A DNA stretch of 64,000 bases from Trematomus loennbergii. Taxonomy: Eukaryota > Chordata > Actinopteri > Perciformes > Nototheniidae. Positions 10,237 to 23,410 of the stretch are shown here, one piece after another. The position numbers and the translations under genes were made by a program. Within the stretch, counting starts at the first letter, position 1. Each line of letters starts with the position of its first letter. The notes beneath the pieces are model-generated. The model saw only the letters and a program-made list of their open reading frames with translations. It did not search any database and had not been told where the DNA came from. The stretch is from the NCBI GenBank assembly GCA_012861695.1, contig JAAOOA010000133.1:62001-126000 (forward strand), written 5' to 3'.

Positions 10237-13200
10237 GAGTATTGCTCAGATTAGTTATTATTATTACATAGAGTATTGCTCAGATGATTATTATTACATA
10301 GAGTATTGCTCAGATGAGTTATTATTATTACATAGTATTGCTCAGAGATTATTATTATTATACATAGAGTATTGCTCAGATTTATTATTACATAGAGTAT
10401 TGCTCAGATTATTATTATTATTACATAGAGTATTGCTCAGATTAATTATTATTACATAGAGTATTGCTCAGATTATTATTATTACATAGAGTATTGCTCA
10501 GATTATTATTATTACATAGAGTATTGCTCAGATTAGTTATATTATTACATAGAGTATTGCTCAGATTAATTATTATTACATAGAGTATTGCTCAGATTAA
10601 TTATTATTACATAGAGTTGCTCAGATTATTATTATTACATAGAGTATTGCTCAGATTAATTATTATTATTACATAGAGTATTGCTCAGATTAATTATTAT
10701 TACATAGAGTATTGCTCAGATTTTATTATTACATAGAGTATTGCTCAGATTATTATTATTATTACATAGAGTATTGCTCAGATTAATTATTATTACATAG
10801 AGTATTGCTCAGATTAATTATTATTACATAGAGTATTGCTCAGATTATTATTATTACATAGAGTATTGCTCAGATTAATTATTATTACATAGAGTATTGC
10901 TCAGATTAATTATTATTACATAGAGTATTGCTCAGATTAGTTATTATTACATAGAGTATTGCTCAGATTAATTATATTATTACATAGAGTATTGCTCAGA
11001 TTATTATTATTACATAGAGTATTGCTCAGATTAATTATTATTACATAGAGTATTGCTCAGATTAATTATTATTACATAGAGTATTGCTCAGATTATTATT
11101 ATTACATAGAGTATTGCTCAGATTATTATTATTATTACATAGAGTATTGCTCAGATTAATTATTATTATTACATAGAGTATTGCTCAGATTAATTATTAT
11201 TACATAGAGTATTGCTCAGATTATTTTATTATTACATAGAGTATTGCTCAGATTAATTATTATTACATAGAGTATTGCTCAGATTAATTATTATTACATA
11301 GAGTATTGCTCAGATTTTATTATTACATAGAGTATTGCTCAGATTATTATTATTACATAGAGTATTGCTCAGATTATTATTATTACATAGAGTATTGCTC
11401 AGATTATTATTATTACATAGAGTATTGCTCAGATTATTATTATTACATAGAGTATTGCTCAGATTATTATTATTATACATAGAGTATTGCTCAGATTAAT
11501 TATTATTACATAGAGTATTGCTCAGATTTTATTATTACATAGAGTATTGCTCAGATTATTATTATTATTACATAGAGTATTGCTCAGATTATTATTATTA
11601 CATAGAGTATTGCTCAGATTAGTTATTATTACATAGAGTATTGCTCAGATTATTATTATTATTACATAGAGTATTGCTCAGATTAATTATTATTACATAG
11701 AGTATTGCTCAGATTAATTATTATTACATAGAGTATTGCTCAGATTAATTATTATTACATAGAGTATTGCTCAGATTATTATTATTACATAGAGTATTGC
11801 TCAGATTATTATTATTATTACATAGAGTATTGCTCAGATATTATTATTATTACATAGAGTATTGCTCAGATTAATTATTATTACATAGAGTATTGCTCAG
11901 ATTTTATTATTACATAGAGTATTGCTCAGATTAATTATTATTATTACATAGAGTATTGCTCAGATTATTATTATTATTACATAGAGTATTGCTCAATTAT
12001 TATTATTACATAGAGTATTGCTCAGATTATTATTATTACATAGAGTATTGCTCAGATTATTATTACATAGAGTATTGCTCAGATTATTATTATTACATAG
12101 AGTATTGCTCAGATTATATATTTTATTACATAGAGTATTGCTCAGATATATTATTATTACATAGAGTATTGCTCAGATTTTATTATTACATAGAGTATTG
12201 CTCAGATTATTATTATTATTACATAGAGTATTGCTCAGATTATTATTATTATTACATAGAGTATTGCTCAGATTATTATTATTACATAGAGTATTGCTCA
12301 GATTATTTTATTTTTTATTATTACATAGAGTATTGCTCAGATTATTATTATTACATAGAGTATTGCTCAGATTATTATTATTACATAGAGTATTGCTCAG
12401 ATTATATTATTATTACATAGAGTATTGCTCAGATTAATTATTATTACATAGAGTATTGCTCAGATTATTATTATTACATAGAGTATTGCTCAGATTAATT
12501 ATTATTATTACATAGAGTATTGCTCAGATTATTATTATTACATAGAGTATTGCTCAGATTTTATTATTACATAGAGTATTGCTCAGATTTATTATTATTA
12601 CATAGAGTATTGCTCAGATTATTATTATTATACATAGAGTATTGCTCAGATTATTATTATTACATAGAGTATTGCTCAGATTATTTATTATTACATAGAG
12701 TATTGCTCAGATTTTATTATTACATAGAGTATTGCTCAGATTATTATTATTACATAGAGTATTGCTCAGATTATTATTATTACATAGAGTATTGCTCAGA
12801 TTATTATTATTATTACATAGAGTATTGCTCAGATTATTATTATTACATAGAGTATTGCTCAGATTATTATTATTATTACATAGAGTATTGCTCAGATTAT
12901 TATTATTATTACATAGAGTATTGCTCAGATTAGTTATTATTACATAGAGTATTGCTCAGATTATTATTATTACATAGAGTATTGCTCAGATTATTATTAT
13001 TACATAGAGTATTGCTCAGATTAATTTATTATTACATAGAGTATTGCTCAGATTATTATTATTACATAGAGTATTGCTCAGATTATTATTATTACATAGA
13101 GTATTGCTCAGATTATTATTATTACATAGAGTATTGCTCAGATTATTATTATTACATAGAGTATTGCTCAGATTAATTATTTATTACATAGAGTATTGCT

Positions 13201-15308
13201 CAGATTATTATTATTACATAGAGTATTGCTCAGATTATTATTATTATTACATAGAGTATTGCTCAGATTTTATTATTACATAGAGTATTGCTCAGATTAT
13301 TATTATTACATAGAGTATTGCTCAGATTATTATTATTATTACATAGAGTATTGCTCAGATTATTATTATTACATAGAGTATTGCTCAGATTATTATTATT
13401 ACATAGAGTATTGCTCAGATTAATTATTATTACATAGAGTATTGCTCAGATTATTATTATTATTACATAGAGTATTGCTCAGATTATTATTATTACATAG
13501 AGTATTGCTCAGATTATTATTATTACATAGAGTATTGCTCAGATTATTATTATTACATAGAGTATTGCTCAGATTATTATTATTACATAGAGTATTGCTC
13601 AGATTAATTATTATTACATAGAGTATTGCTCAGATTATTATTATTACATAGAGTATTGCTCAGATTATTATTATTACATAGAGTATTGCTCAGATTAATT
13701 ATTATTACATAGAGTATTGCTCAGATTATTATTATTACATAGAGTATTGCTCAGATTATTATTATTATTACATAGAGTATTGCTCAGATTATTATTATTA
13801 CATAGAGTATTGCTCAGATTATTATTATTACATAGAGTATTGCTCAGATTAATTATTATTACATAGAGTATTGCTCAGATTATTATTATTACATAGAGTA
13901 TTGCTCAGATTAATTATTATTACATAGAGTATTGCTCAGATTATTATTATTACATAGAGTATTGCTCAGATTAATTATTATTACATAGAGTATTGCTCAG
14001 ATTATTATTATTACATAGAGTATTGCTCAGATTATTATTATTACATAGAGTATTGCTCAGATTAATTATTATTACATAGAGTATTTAGATAGATTATTAT
14101 TATTACTAGAGTATTGCTCAGATTAATATATTATTACATAGAGTATTGCTCAGATTAATTATTATTACATAGAGTATTGCTCAGATTAGTTATTATTACA
14201 TAGAGTATTGCTCAGATTATTATTATTACATAGAGTATTGCTCAGATTAGTTATTATTACATAGAGTATTGCTCAGATTAGTTATTATTACATAGAGTAT
14301 TGCTCAGATTATATTATTATTACATAGAGTATTGCTCAGATTAATTATTATTATTACATAGAGTATTGCTCAGATTATTATTATTACATAGAGTATTGCT
14401 CAGATTAATTATTATTACATAGAGTATTGCTCAGATTATTATTATTACATAGAGTATTGCTCAGATTAATTATTATTACATAGAGTATTGCTCAGATTAT
14501 TATTATTACATAGAGTATTGCTCAGATTAATTATTATTACATAGAGTATTGCTCAGATTAATTATTATTACATAGAGTATTGCTCAGATTAATTATTATT
14601 ATTACATAGAGTATTGCTCAGATTATTATTATTACATAGAGTATTGCTCAGATTATTATTATTACATAGAGTATTGCTCAGATTAATTATTATTACATAG
14701 AGTATTGCTCAGATTATTATTATTACATAGAGTATTGCTCAGATTAATTATTATTACATAGAGTATTGCTCAGATTATTAATTATTACATAGAGTATTGC
14801 TCAGATTAGTTATTATTACATAGAGTATTGCTCAGATTATTATTATTATTACATAGAGTATTGCTCAGATTATTATTATTACATAGAGTATTGCTCAGAT
14901 TAATTATTATTACATAGAGTATTGCTCAGATTAGTTATTATTACATAGAGTATTGCTCAGATTATTATTATTATTACATAGAGTATTGCTCAGATTATTA
15001 TTATTACATAGAGTATTACTCAGATTATTATTATTACATAGAGTATTGCTCAGATTATTATTATTACATAGAGTATTGCTCAGATTAATTATTATTACAT
15101 AGAGTATTGCTCAGATTAGTTATTATTACATAGAGTATTGCTCAGATTATTATTATTACATAGAGTATTGCTCAGATTATTATTATTACATAGAGTATTG
15201 CTCAGATTATTATTATTACATAGAGTATTGCTCAGATTAGTTATTATTACATAGAGTATTGCTCAGATTATTATTATTACATAGAGTATTGCTCAGATTA
15301 TTATTATT
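10237..15308. repeat. AT-rich minisatellite, unit about 30 bp, roughly 165-170 copies
   Basis: Each unit is a variable (ATT)n block followed by the nearly invariant core ACATAGAGTATTGCTCAG. Length variation is concentrated in the ATT block (27-34 bp units; ATTAATT, ATTAGTT and ATTTT variants). Rare core variants exist, for example near 14085-14110 and a 'tattactcag' at about 15015. Open frames across it spell repeated YYYYIEYCSD or LLLLHRVLLR and are not genes. Confidence 0.98.
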
Positions 15309-16050
15309 TAAACTTTACTCGTCGTATTTTATATTTGATTATTTCGACAGTTTTCCTAAAATGTTGGAATTGTCTCAAATGTCTTTATCTCCATGATATT
15401 GTTCTCCTCCTCTCTCAGCAGAAATCTCTTACAGAAACCAAAGCGTCCACATTCCTTCCTCTCTATATGCTGAAGCTTTCTACACACACACCGTTCACAC
15501 ACTCATTTATCAACAAGTTATTGCAAAATGTGCAGAAAAAAACATCTTTGAATTCAAACATAGCACAAACACAAATTATAAAGAAACCCAATTATAAATA
15601 AATCAACAGAAACTAAAGTGTGACTCCCAACCTGAACATGACTTCTGGTATATTAACTTTAATAAATAACAATGTAATACATATGAAACATACAGGTCAA
15701 TATCACCTTGCTATTGGTAGCTGAACTGTCAACACCCCAAAACATATCCTTAGATAGAAATACCTCATTTTGAGTTATTTAGACACAATTAACACTTATA
15801 GTTTCATGTCTTGTTACATAAAATAGATATCTGTTAAGTGTTATTATGGGAGAATTACTATTCTTGTGGTACTGCTGCCTTATTAGGCCCATATTGAGCA
15901 TATTAAGACTCATGTACAACAACTTCCTTACTTACAATCAATAAGCACTAATGAGAGGGTTATTGAGGAAAAACTCTCAACTAATGACTTATTACTTGTA
16001 GAATATGGTCATGTAGAATAAGGCATTAATAAGTGTTTTATAATGACTGA
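15309..16050. other. old dispersed-repeat sequence around the insertion site
   Basis: No gene is seen. The sequence up to 16050 continues at 24353 on the far side of the inserted block, so the two segments were once contiguous. The style (repeated 'taataag', 'gcattaat') suggests an old non-autonomous element. Confidence 0.45.
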
Positions 16051-16429
16051 CCCTTAGATGCATAAGTGGGTCTTTTTTGACCCGGTGAGGTGGTTTTCTT
16101 GAAGTATCTTTGTAATTAAAAATTGTTATAATTTCATATTCCAGCTATTCCTCAAAAAAACATGTTTTGGATATCATGCCATTCAAATTTTAAATTTACA
16201 TTTTAAGAAATTGTAGTTTTTGTATTGCTACCCCAAGCTTCCATAAGTGGGTCAAAAATGACCCGCATGCATTTCCTATGGGATCCTATGGGAACCTTTG
16301 ATTCTTATCACCTGTTGCTGTCAGGAAGACATTCACTGTAGACCACACAGACGACATCACACGTGACACCTCTCAGGAAGATTATTTTACACAGCAAGAT
16401 CTGAAACCTGTCAGTATAATCATAATAAT

Positions 16430-16585
16430 AATAATAATAATAATACATTATATTTTTATAGGGCTTTTCAAGGACTCAAAATCACTTTACAATATAAGGG
16501 AAGGTTAGGGTGGGGGGTATAGGACTATCAAACTTGATCAACCGGCATGGATTGATGCGGGGTGGGCTATGAGTAGACAAGAGTG
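16430..16585. repeat. (ATA)n tract and SINE/LINE-tail-like sequence
   Basis: ATAATAATA runs into 'tatttttatagggcttttc'-like sequence common in fish dispersed repeats. It lies inside the piggyBac-like element and immediately left of the LINE. Confidence 0.4.
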
Positions 16586-16682
16586 GAAAATAACTCTCGC
16601 TTTCATGGTCATCAGATCGTGAGACCGTGTCATTCGTGTAGAGACCGTGTCATTCGTGTTGAGACCGTGTCACTGTTGGTCT

Positions 16683-16885
16683 GTCCTGTCCTGGTGTCTG
16701 CGGTCTACGGAGGCCTACTCCCACCTGTCGAGTACGGCTGTGCTGAGGTGGTTTTCCCCCAGAGAAGTTGCGAAGAGACGGAGCGGCTCCACCGGCTGCT
16801 GCCTGCTTTCCACCTGTCTGGTGTCTACGATCTGCGGAGGCCTGCTCCCAACTGTAGAGTACGGCTGTGCTGAGGAGACATCGCG
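16683..16885 (+). repeat. duplicated segment in the LINE 5' region
   Basis: Two copies of a segment of about 65 bases containing 'gagtacggctgtgctgagg' occur at 16683-16752 and 16811-16876, in the same orientation. Just upstream, 'gagaccgtgtca' occurs three times (16620-16672). Such 5' tandem repeats often carry LINE promoter activity (inference). Confidence 0.6.
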
Positions 16886-17135
16886 GAGAGACGGAGTGGC
16901 TCCACGCTTCGGGCTGGGGCCTGCTTCCACGGATGTGTTACACAAACAATTACTGGTTGCCTTGTCACAGACATTCAGTTCGACAAATGTTTGTCTTTCT
17001 CACTTGCCTGCTATGATGGTTCTTCAGGACTGCTTCTTGAGCTCTAATCTCACTTTCGCGGAGTTTGCTGGTGACTTTAAAGCAGATGACAATGTATGTG
17101 TGTTGGTTAAGAGGAAAAGGTGCTTGTTTTTTTTG

Positions 17136-17177
17136 CTATTATTACTATCAGGGAATGTACAACTAAACCCTGGACCG
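17136..17177 (+). other. 2A-like translational recoding motif
   Basis: LLLLSGNVQLNPGP is encoded here, with NPGP at 17166-17177. 2A peptides end in D-V/I-E-x-N-P-G-P; this copy has N-V-Q in place of D-V-E, so skipping may be weak or lost. Similar motifs occur at the N terminus of some APE-type LINEs (known). Confidence 0.6.
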
Positions 17178-17670
17178 CCCAGTAGCAGTAGTAGTCAGAT
17201 AGCTACTCCTGCTGATTTCATTTCTAGATCTGGGTTGGGATTCATTCACTTAAATGTGCGCAGTCTGTTACCTAAGTTAGATTTTGTCCGCATTTGGGCG
17301 AGCTCGACTGATGCTGATATCATTGTCTTATCAGAAACGTGGCTAGATAAATCTATTTTGGCCTCTGACATCTACTTAAATGGTTATAGTGTATATCGTA
17401 CCGACCGTCCTAAAAAAGGTGGTGGCGTTGCCATTTATGTGAAAAATAAGTTTTGTGTAACCAAGATGGTTTCCAAATCTATTAGTAAACAACTAGAATT
17501 TTTAGCCTTAAATATTGAAGTAGCAAAGGGTCAACAGCTCATGGTGGTGGGCTGCTACAGACCCCCCTCAGCTGTCAAGGACTCTTTATCTTCATTGGCA
17601 AATCTTTTATCTCAACTTGACTACAAGGAAATAGTGCTGCTTGGTGATTTTAATTGGGACTGGTTAACTC

Positions 17671-18301
17671 TGTGTCAGAGGATTTTAAAAACCTTTGTAT
17701 CTCTCTGAATGTTACTCAGATTATAGACAGTCCTACTCGCCCTAACATTAAGTCCCCAAATAAATCCTCCTTAATTGATCTCATTTTAACTAATGTTCCC
17801 CATAAATACTTATCTGTGGGAGTATTTGCGAATGATGTGAGTGACCACTGTGTTCTAGCCACAATTAGGGACACAAAAGTCCAAAAGGTTAAACCTCGCA
17901 TTATCAGTAAGAGAGACAAAAAACATTTTGTGGAGCAGGGTTTTGTTCATGATCTGTTTGATTTTGATTGGGGTAAAATCGATCTGTGTGCTGATGTAGA
18001 AACTGCATGGTCTTATTTTTATCTTGGTTTTATGGAAATTATAGATAGACATGCACCCCTGCGTACATTTAGAGTGAAGGGACGAGACAACCCTTGGTTT
18101 TCTGCTGACTTATCCAGTCTCCTACATGAGAGAAACAAGGCCTGGGCAAAGGCTAGGAAATCAGGCTCAGAGGTAGAATGGCTACGCTTTAGGCAGCTAA
18201 GAAATAGCTTCACATCACAAATAAAAAGTGCTAAGTCTAAGTATTATCTGTCAGTTACCACAAAGAACCTGAATAATCCTGGAACATTTGGAAAGCCATA
18301 A
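17671..18301 (+). pseudogene. LINE ORF2: C-terminal endonuclease and linker
   Basis: The frame continues the endonuclease: SLIDLILTNVPHKYLS and VSDHCVLATI contain the conserved S/T-x-IDLIL and SDH catalytic motifs. It then reaches the linker with RDNPWFSADLSSLLHERNKA. It ends at a TAA at about 18299 after a T-run contraction near 18287, 203 bases before the hAT insertion. Confidence 0.8.
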
Positions 18302-18796
18302 AATCGATATCCACCGGTGAAATCCGTAATGAGCTACCTCCGTGCATTACCACAGCATCTGGCTCTATATCGGACAGGGCTTCTATGTTAAATTGCTTTA
18401 ATGAGCATTTTGTGTCCTGTGGCTCTCTGTTTGATTCTGTGACTAACTCTGCTTCTGTGAACACCACAGTCTGTGACTCTGAAAAAACGTGTTTTGGAAA
18501 ACCCAGTGGCGTCGCCTGGGGTAGGCATCCGGGGCTTTAGCCCCGGATGTTTTTTCTTTAGCCCCGGACAAATTCTCCCTCAATATAATACATTAACCGT
18601 ACTTCTTTACCTATAGGACGGCAGATTTGTAATTTCCCGTGTTCAGTGAATGCAACATAGGCAAGCCAAGACACCACCAGACCAATCAGAGAGTTGCATG
18701 GAAATAAACGTGTTTTATTGGCTGACAGGTACGTACTCTCCTCTGTGACAATGTTTAAACTTTAAACTGTCAGCCCCGGACGCGGAGATTCTGAAA

Positions 18797-18892
18797 ATGG
18801 ACATTAGACATTTTTTCAATAAAAAGACGGCAATACTCAAGTGGTGGCTCACACAACAACCCCAGAGCCACCACCTGAGCCAGGTGAACAAG
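18797..18892 (+). pseudogene. hAT transposase first exon (MDIRHFF start)
   Basis: ATG GAC ATT AGA CAT TTT TTC encodes MDIRHFFNKK, a start typical of ZMYM1/hAT-like proteins. The frame of 32 codons ends at AAG followed by the donor gtatgt. Confidence 0.65.
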
Positions 18893-19834
18893 GTATGTAT
18901 AAATGTTGTGTTTTTTAGCGTTACCTGGTGATTTCAAAGAAAGCTCTCTGGGAAATGTTGACTTACTGTTCGACAGGAAGCTAGAAGCTACTTACAGTAC
19001 ACAGTTGATCTTGAGTCCTGTCAGTTAAAGTGTTTCATAGTTAGCTTAGCTAAGCATCAAACTAGCACTGAAATATATGGATGTTATGTGACAGTATTTC
19101 TGAGAAAAGTCAGCTTAAATGGTGGCCTAGATGCCACTGCTTTACTGTCGCCAGCACGTTTGAACGTATTTGCAGCAGTAAATGTGGCTGTTTGGCCACT
19201 GACGTTGCCATAACACCTGAATTTAAATGTGCAACCTCTTTTTGTGACAGATTTTTGCATGAAATTATAATTCTGATGATATTTCCTATTGATAGCTAGT
19301 TTCTATGTGAACATTATGAGATGGACAGCCAGCTAACAAGCTTTTTATATACAAAAGATTTCAGATCAAAGCTAATCCAGTAGGCTCCTGAAGGGGACAA
19401 GGGACACTATGCTCCCAAATATTAAGCCTCGACCCCCATCTTAAAATTGATATGATCAAAAAATCTGCATTGTCGGAGGCCTTTTTTCCTCATTATCATG
19501 TCAAATTGTACAGCTTTCCTTAGTTTTGAATGCAGAAAGATGACTATTCGAGTATTACGTGAAAATGACTATATTAAAGTGTTAAGTAAATATATTAAGT
19601 GAATTACTCAAACTGCATTTGTATAGGAATGATTCTCTCCTATTGGCAGATAACTAACAGTGATATCTACAAGAGGTTTCCAATGTCAATTTAACTATTT
19701 CAATTGGTTAGTATTATATTTTGTGACAGTGTGGTGACACTCATTTTAATGAAGACAAATTTGTGTATCTTGAAATTCATTTATTTGACAGAGCTGGAAA
19801 CTGATTTAAAATACTTGTGTGTTTACCTACACAG

Positions 19835-20396
19835 TCATCAAGATGAGCCAAAAATAGTAGAGGATGAAGAAAGGAGAACAGGAGAAAGGGACACACAAGA
19901 AGGAGATACAACAGATAAGAACAACAATGAACAGGAACATCAGAACAGACAGAGTCAATGGGTAACTGATTTAGGGACTGCAGATACAGGGCCAAGGCAA
20001 GTGAGACATCACTGTTTTCCATCCGGCATGTTTGGCCAGCAAAAGAGATCATTTCAACCAAGTTGGTTTGATACTTTTAAATGGGTTGAATATTCTACAC
20101 TGCCAATGCAGCATTCTGCTTTAGTTTTAGACTATATGGCAAACCAAAGCAATCAAGGGATCAAAGGGACACCCTCACCACCTCAGGATACACAAACTGG
20201 AAGCGTGCATTGGATTCTTTTCGAGAACATGAAAAGTCAAACATACACAAGGCTCTTCTTTCCAGTTCTCGACAGAATGCTGGAGGAGCTTCAAAACAGG
20301 TTTTCTGGAGTTGGGGAAAAAATATTAATTGCATACAGGCATGTCACCCTCCATGGGGAGGTCGTCGACCGATTTGCGAAGGTCAAACCAAGGTGA
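19835..20396 (+). pseudogene. hAT transposase: TTF-type zinc-finger region, broken
   Basis: After an acidic, hydrophilic segment (IVEDEERRTGERD) the frame shows WVTDLGT, QKRSFQPSWFDTFKWVEYS and then, in another frame, GYTNWKRALDSFREHEKSN. This order is typical of the TTF-type zinc finger that precedes the catalytic domain in ZMYM1-like hAT transposases. The cysteines between these blocks are lost to frame changes. The next recognisable piece is about 700 bases downstream. Confidence 0.65.
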
Positions 20397-21090
20397 TTTA
20401 GCCTAACACTTCCACCTACAAAACAATAAAGAGTGTGAAGACAGCGAGTGATGATGGGGAGAAAAACGAAGCAAATGAAAGGTAATGTGATCCCTTTTTT
20501 CAGTTTAATCTAATTACTAACAACTTCTAATAATTTGACATAGTTTATGATTTAATTGGAAAATCAAGTGTTTTTAAATAATAAACCTGTTTCTGAGATT
20601 TTTTTTTACATATGGGTGTTGAGAGATGGATAGATCTCTTAATGTTGCTCTCAAAGTGCACCAGATTGATGCTTTTAACTTCAATATTTAAAAAAAATCT
20701 TCCTGGGAGAGTTCCCCCCAAAAATAGTACTTTACCTCTGCTTATGTAACTCCGGTGTAGTGTCCCCTCGGCAACAGATCACTCACAGTTGGTGATTACT
20801 TTCCTGCATTTCAATGGACAGCATATAAAAAGGACACGTGAGCTTCATTGCTTAAGAGATCCTCACATGCCATCTCTTTAAAAAAATAAGTGTCCAGTCA
20901 ACAACAAAACATCAGTGATCGTATAGTGGTAGTACATTTTTCATAAGCAATGTGAAACATTAAACTTAAAAAAACTGGTGTACAAAACTCACATACCTGC
21001 GTTGATCTCCTGGAGTGTCTCTACTCTTTCTTCTCCACCATTAGAGATTGCAAACATTTCAGAAACAGCTAGAGGTAGGGGACAAATAAC

Positions 21091-21470
21091 TTGTTCGCTG
21101 GGCATGTCAAAAACCTCCCTGCTTTGATCAAGACTTTAGGGAGCCTTTCAGCCCCTCTGGCAAAGGGGCTGGAAAGCAAGTTTTGCAAATGCAGTACCAT
21201 CTACATGCTTGTCCTGTTCCAGACACTGCTCTCAACCACTCAGGGCCTGCACAAATACCTGCAGAAAGAAACAATTGACTTGGTGCAGGCAGTAAATTAC
21301 AAAACAGCAGTTGAGAACACACTGAAAAGTTACCGAAGTGACGAGAAAGCAAGACCAAGGCACTGTGCAATGATCTTGATATTCCCGAAACTGTGACACA
21401 GAGGAAGAAGCGTAGAAACATGGAAGACTTTGTAGTCGAGGCATCGTGTGGAGCAGCTCTCCCATTAGCT
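21091..21470 (+). pseudogene. hAT transposase: later internal segment
   Basis: The frame reads LSAPLAKGLESKF, LFQTLLSTTQGLHKYLQKE and TAVENTLKSYRSDEKA, then after a frame change PETVTQRKKRRNMEDFVVEA. It resembles the inter-domain region of ZMYM1-like hAT transposases. The C-terminal dimerisation domain was not found, so this copy cannot make its own active enzyme. Confidence 0.65.
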
Positions 21471-22326
21471 TATTAGCTCAGATTAGCTATTGATGATCAC
21501 GTTGATAAATCATATAAAACCAATAGCCAAACACACAAAAAACATGCTGCTGTGTGAGCATTAAACGATTAACATTAAACTAAACAAACACAACAAAACG
21601 TTATAGTCCTTATAAATAAAAACATGCATTTTGTCCACCAAAATAATACAGGCACCTTACCCTCGAGAGATCCTCACATGTTATGAGAATCTCCCACAAT
21701 CCATTGAACAAAGCTAATGCAGGCACACGTTTGTTTGTGACACCAGATGGCGTAATTCTTCTTCTTCTTCTTTTATTTAATGGCGAATCGCTTCCACTTG
21801 GAGCATATATCGCCACCTCTGGCGTAACCCGAATTAATTCTCCGATTTAACAAGGATTTTATACCAACCTTTATAACTCTGTACACACACGACACACCTA
21901 TATGTCGTGAGCTGATTATCGAGCCTTCATTGTAACAGATCTGGTAGGTCACCACGTTATTCTTTACTTTCTACGTCTTTATATGGAGAAGATATTACTT
22001 TTTTCTCCGTCATGTTGTTTCCATAGCAACAACAACTTCCTGTCAACAGCCAACGAAAAGTAACAAAAAACACTAATATCCTTTTCAGTTTCACAGAACA
22101 CAAATTGGGTTATTTACATAATGTTTACAGTACTGTTTATTGTTATTTTGTAATATTCTTTGCGGAATTTGGCCATGTAAAATGTCCTATTGGGTTGCTG
22201 TACAGCCAATGCGTGACGTCATTGGTAAGCGGCGTAACGAACCCCGAACAGATTCTGGTACCTACACCGCCACTGTGGGCTCAGCCCCGAATGTTTCCAG
22301 GTCCAGGCGACGCCCCTGGGAAAACC

Positions 22327-23410
22327 CTTTTAGTTTTACTCCTTTTACTGTTGATGTTGTTCGTGAAGCTTTAACCAAGTTAGATCCTAAGAAACCGGCC
22401 GGCCCGGACAATGTAGAACCTTTCTTTTTAAAGATAGCTGCAGATTTTATTGCTCCACCTCTCACTTCTCTTTTTAACCTCTCCCTCAGCACAAACACAA
22501 TTCCAAAAATATGGAAGTCAGCATATGTCCTGCCTCTACTAAAAGGTGGAGAGGCCACCTTATTAAACAATTATAGGCCCATCTCTAAATTATCAGTTCT
22601 GGCGAAGGTTCTTGAACGCCTAGTGAGTGAGCAGGTAAAGGTGTTTTTATGTACAAATGACATCCTGTCTAAACATCAGTCAGGCTTCAGAAAGCAACAT
22701 AGCACCATCACTGCCACAATGAAAGTGGTGAATGATGTGGCGAGTATTTTAGATAATAAGCAGAGTTGTGCAGCTCTTTATTGATCTGTCCAAAGCGTTT
22801 GATACCATCGATCATCGCATCTTAAAGCAGAGGCTACTCAGTATTGGCTTATCCAGCCATGCAGTGGGGTGGTTTGTGAACTACCTCTCTGAAAGGTCCC
22901 AATGTGTTCATTTTGATGGGCTGTCTTCTGAGTGCTTAAACATCACTAATGGTGTTCCTCAAGGTTCAGTTTTAGGTCCGCTATTATTCTCTATCTATAT
23001 TAATAGTTTAGGTGAAAATGTCGATGGAGCAACCTTATATTTTTATGCGGACGATTCCGTGATGTACTGTGCAGGTCCCTCCATTAAGGAGGCTGTTGTT
23101 GAATTGCAAGCTGTTTTTAACATTATTCAGACTCAGCTCTCTGAACTTAAGCTTCTTTTAAATGTTGATAAAACCAAGGTAATGCTCTTTTCTAAAGCTA
23201 AAAAGACACCAGAGCCTGTTTTAGATATTGTAACTACGCAAGGAATAAAACTTGAAGTGGTTGCCTGTTACAAATACCTTGGTATCTGGCTTGATGATTG
23301 TCTCACTTTTAAACGTCATGTCAATAACCTGCTTAACAAACTGAGGGTTAGGCTAGGTTTCTTCTACAGGAACAAGTCCTGTTTCTCGCTCGAGGCCAGA
23401 AAAGGCTAGT
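22327..23410 (+). pseudogene. LINE ORF2: reverse transcriptase
   Basis: Downstream of the hAT the LINE resumes with KKPAGPDNV, NNYRPISKLSVLAKVLERL and SGFRKQHST (RT blocks 1-2). After a frame break near 22778 come [32 protein letters not shown] and FYADDS (catalytic YADD at 23044-23055). NVDKTKVMLFSKA and YLGIWLDD follow. The frame ends at a TAG after an A-run contraction near 23402. Confidence 0.85.

Larger units (their letters stand above)
16647..17670 (+). pseudogene. LINE ORF2 N-terminal part: leader, 2A-like motif and AP endonuclease start
   Basis: The frame opens at 16647. Around residues 160-177 it shows a hydrophobic run ending LLLLLSGNVQLNPGP, a 2A-like motif, followed by a Ser-rich linker. 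The endonuclease then begins with FIHLNVRSLLPKLD, IIVLSETWLD and KKGGGVAIYV, and reaches LLGDFNWDW, the conserved metal-binding region. The frame is lost at a run near 17665, where one base appears to be missing, and continues in another frame. The upstream part from 16647 to about 16950 overlaps the 5' repeats and may not be translated. Confidence 0.75.
18504..22318 (+). mobile_element. hAT DNA transposon, family A copy 1 (3815 bp), inserted in the LINE
   Basis: Terminal repeats are CAGTGGCGTCGCCTGG on the left and, in reverse complement, CAGGGGCGTCGCCTGG on the right (15 of 16 identical). They are flanked by the perfect 8-bp duplication GGAAAACC at 18496-18503 and 22319-22326. A palindromic 'ccggggctttagccccgg' lies just inside the left end. 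The element carries a decayed ZMYM1-like hAT transposase. Its ends match the two shorter family members at 26980 and 40658 in reverse orientation. Confidence 0.93.

Noticed and set aside
11956..13423. Frames of repeated YYYYIEYCSD and LLLLHRVLLR
   Set aside because: Artefacts of the 30-bp AT-rich satellite; they end wherever the ATT block changes length.
4066..15308. Possible CRISPR-like arrays
   Set aside because: Repeats are contiguous or have only ATT-run variation between cores; there are no unique spacers and the context is vertebrate.
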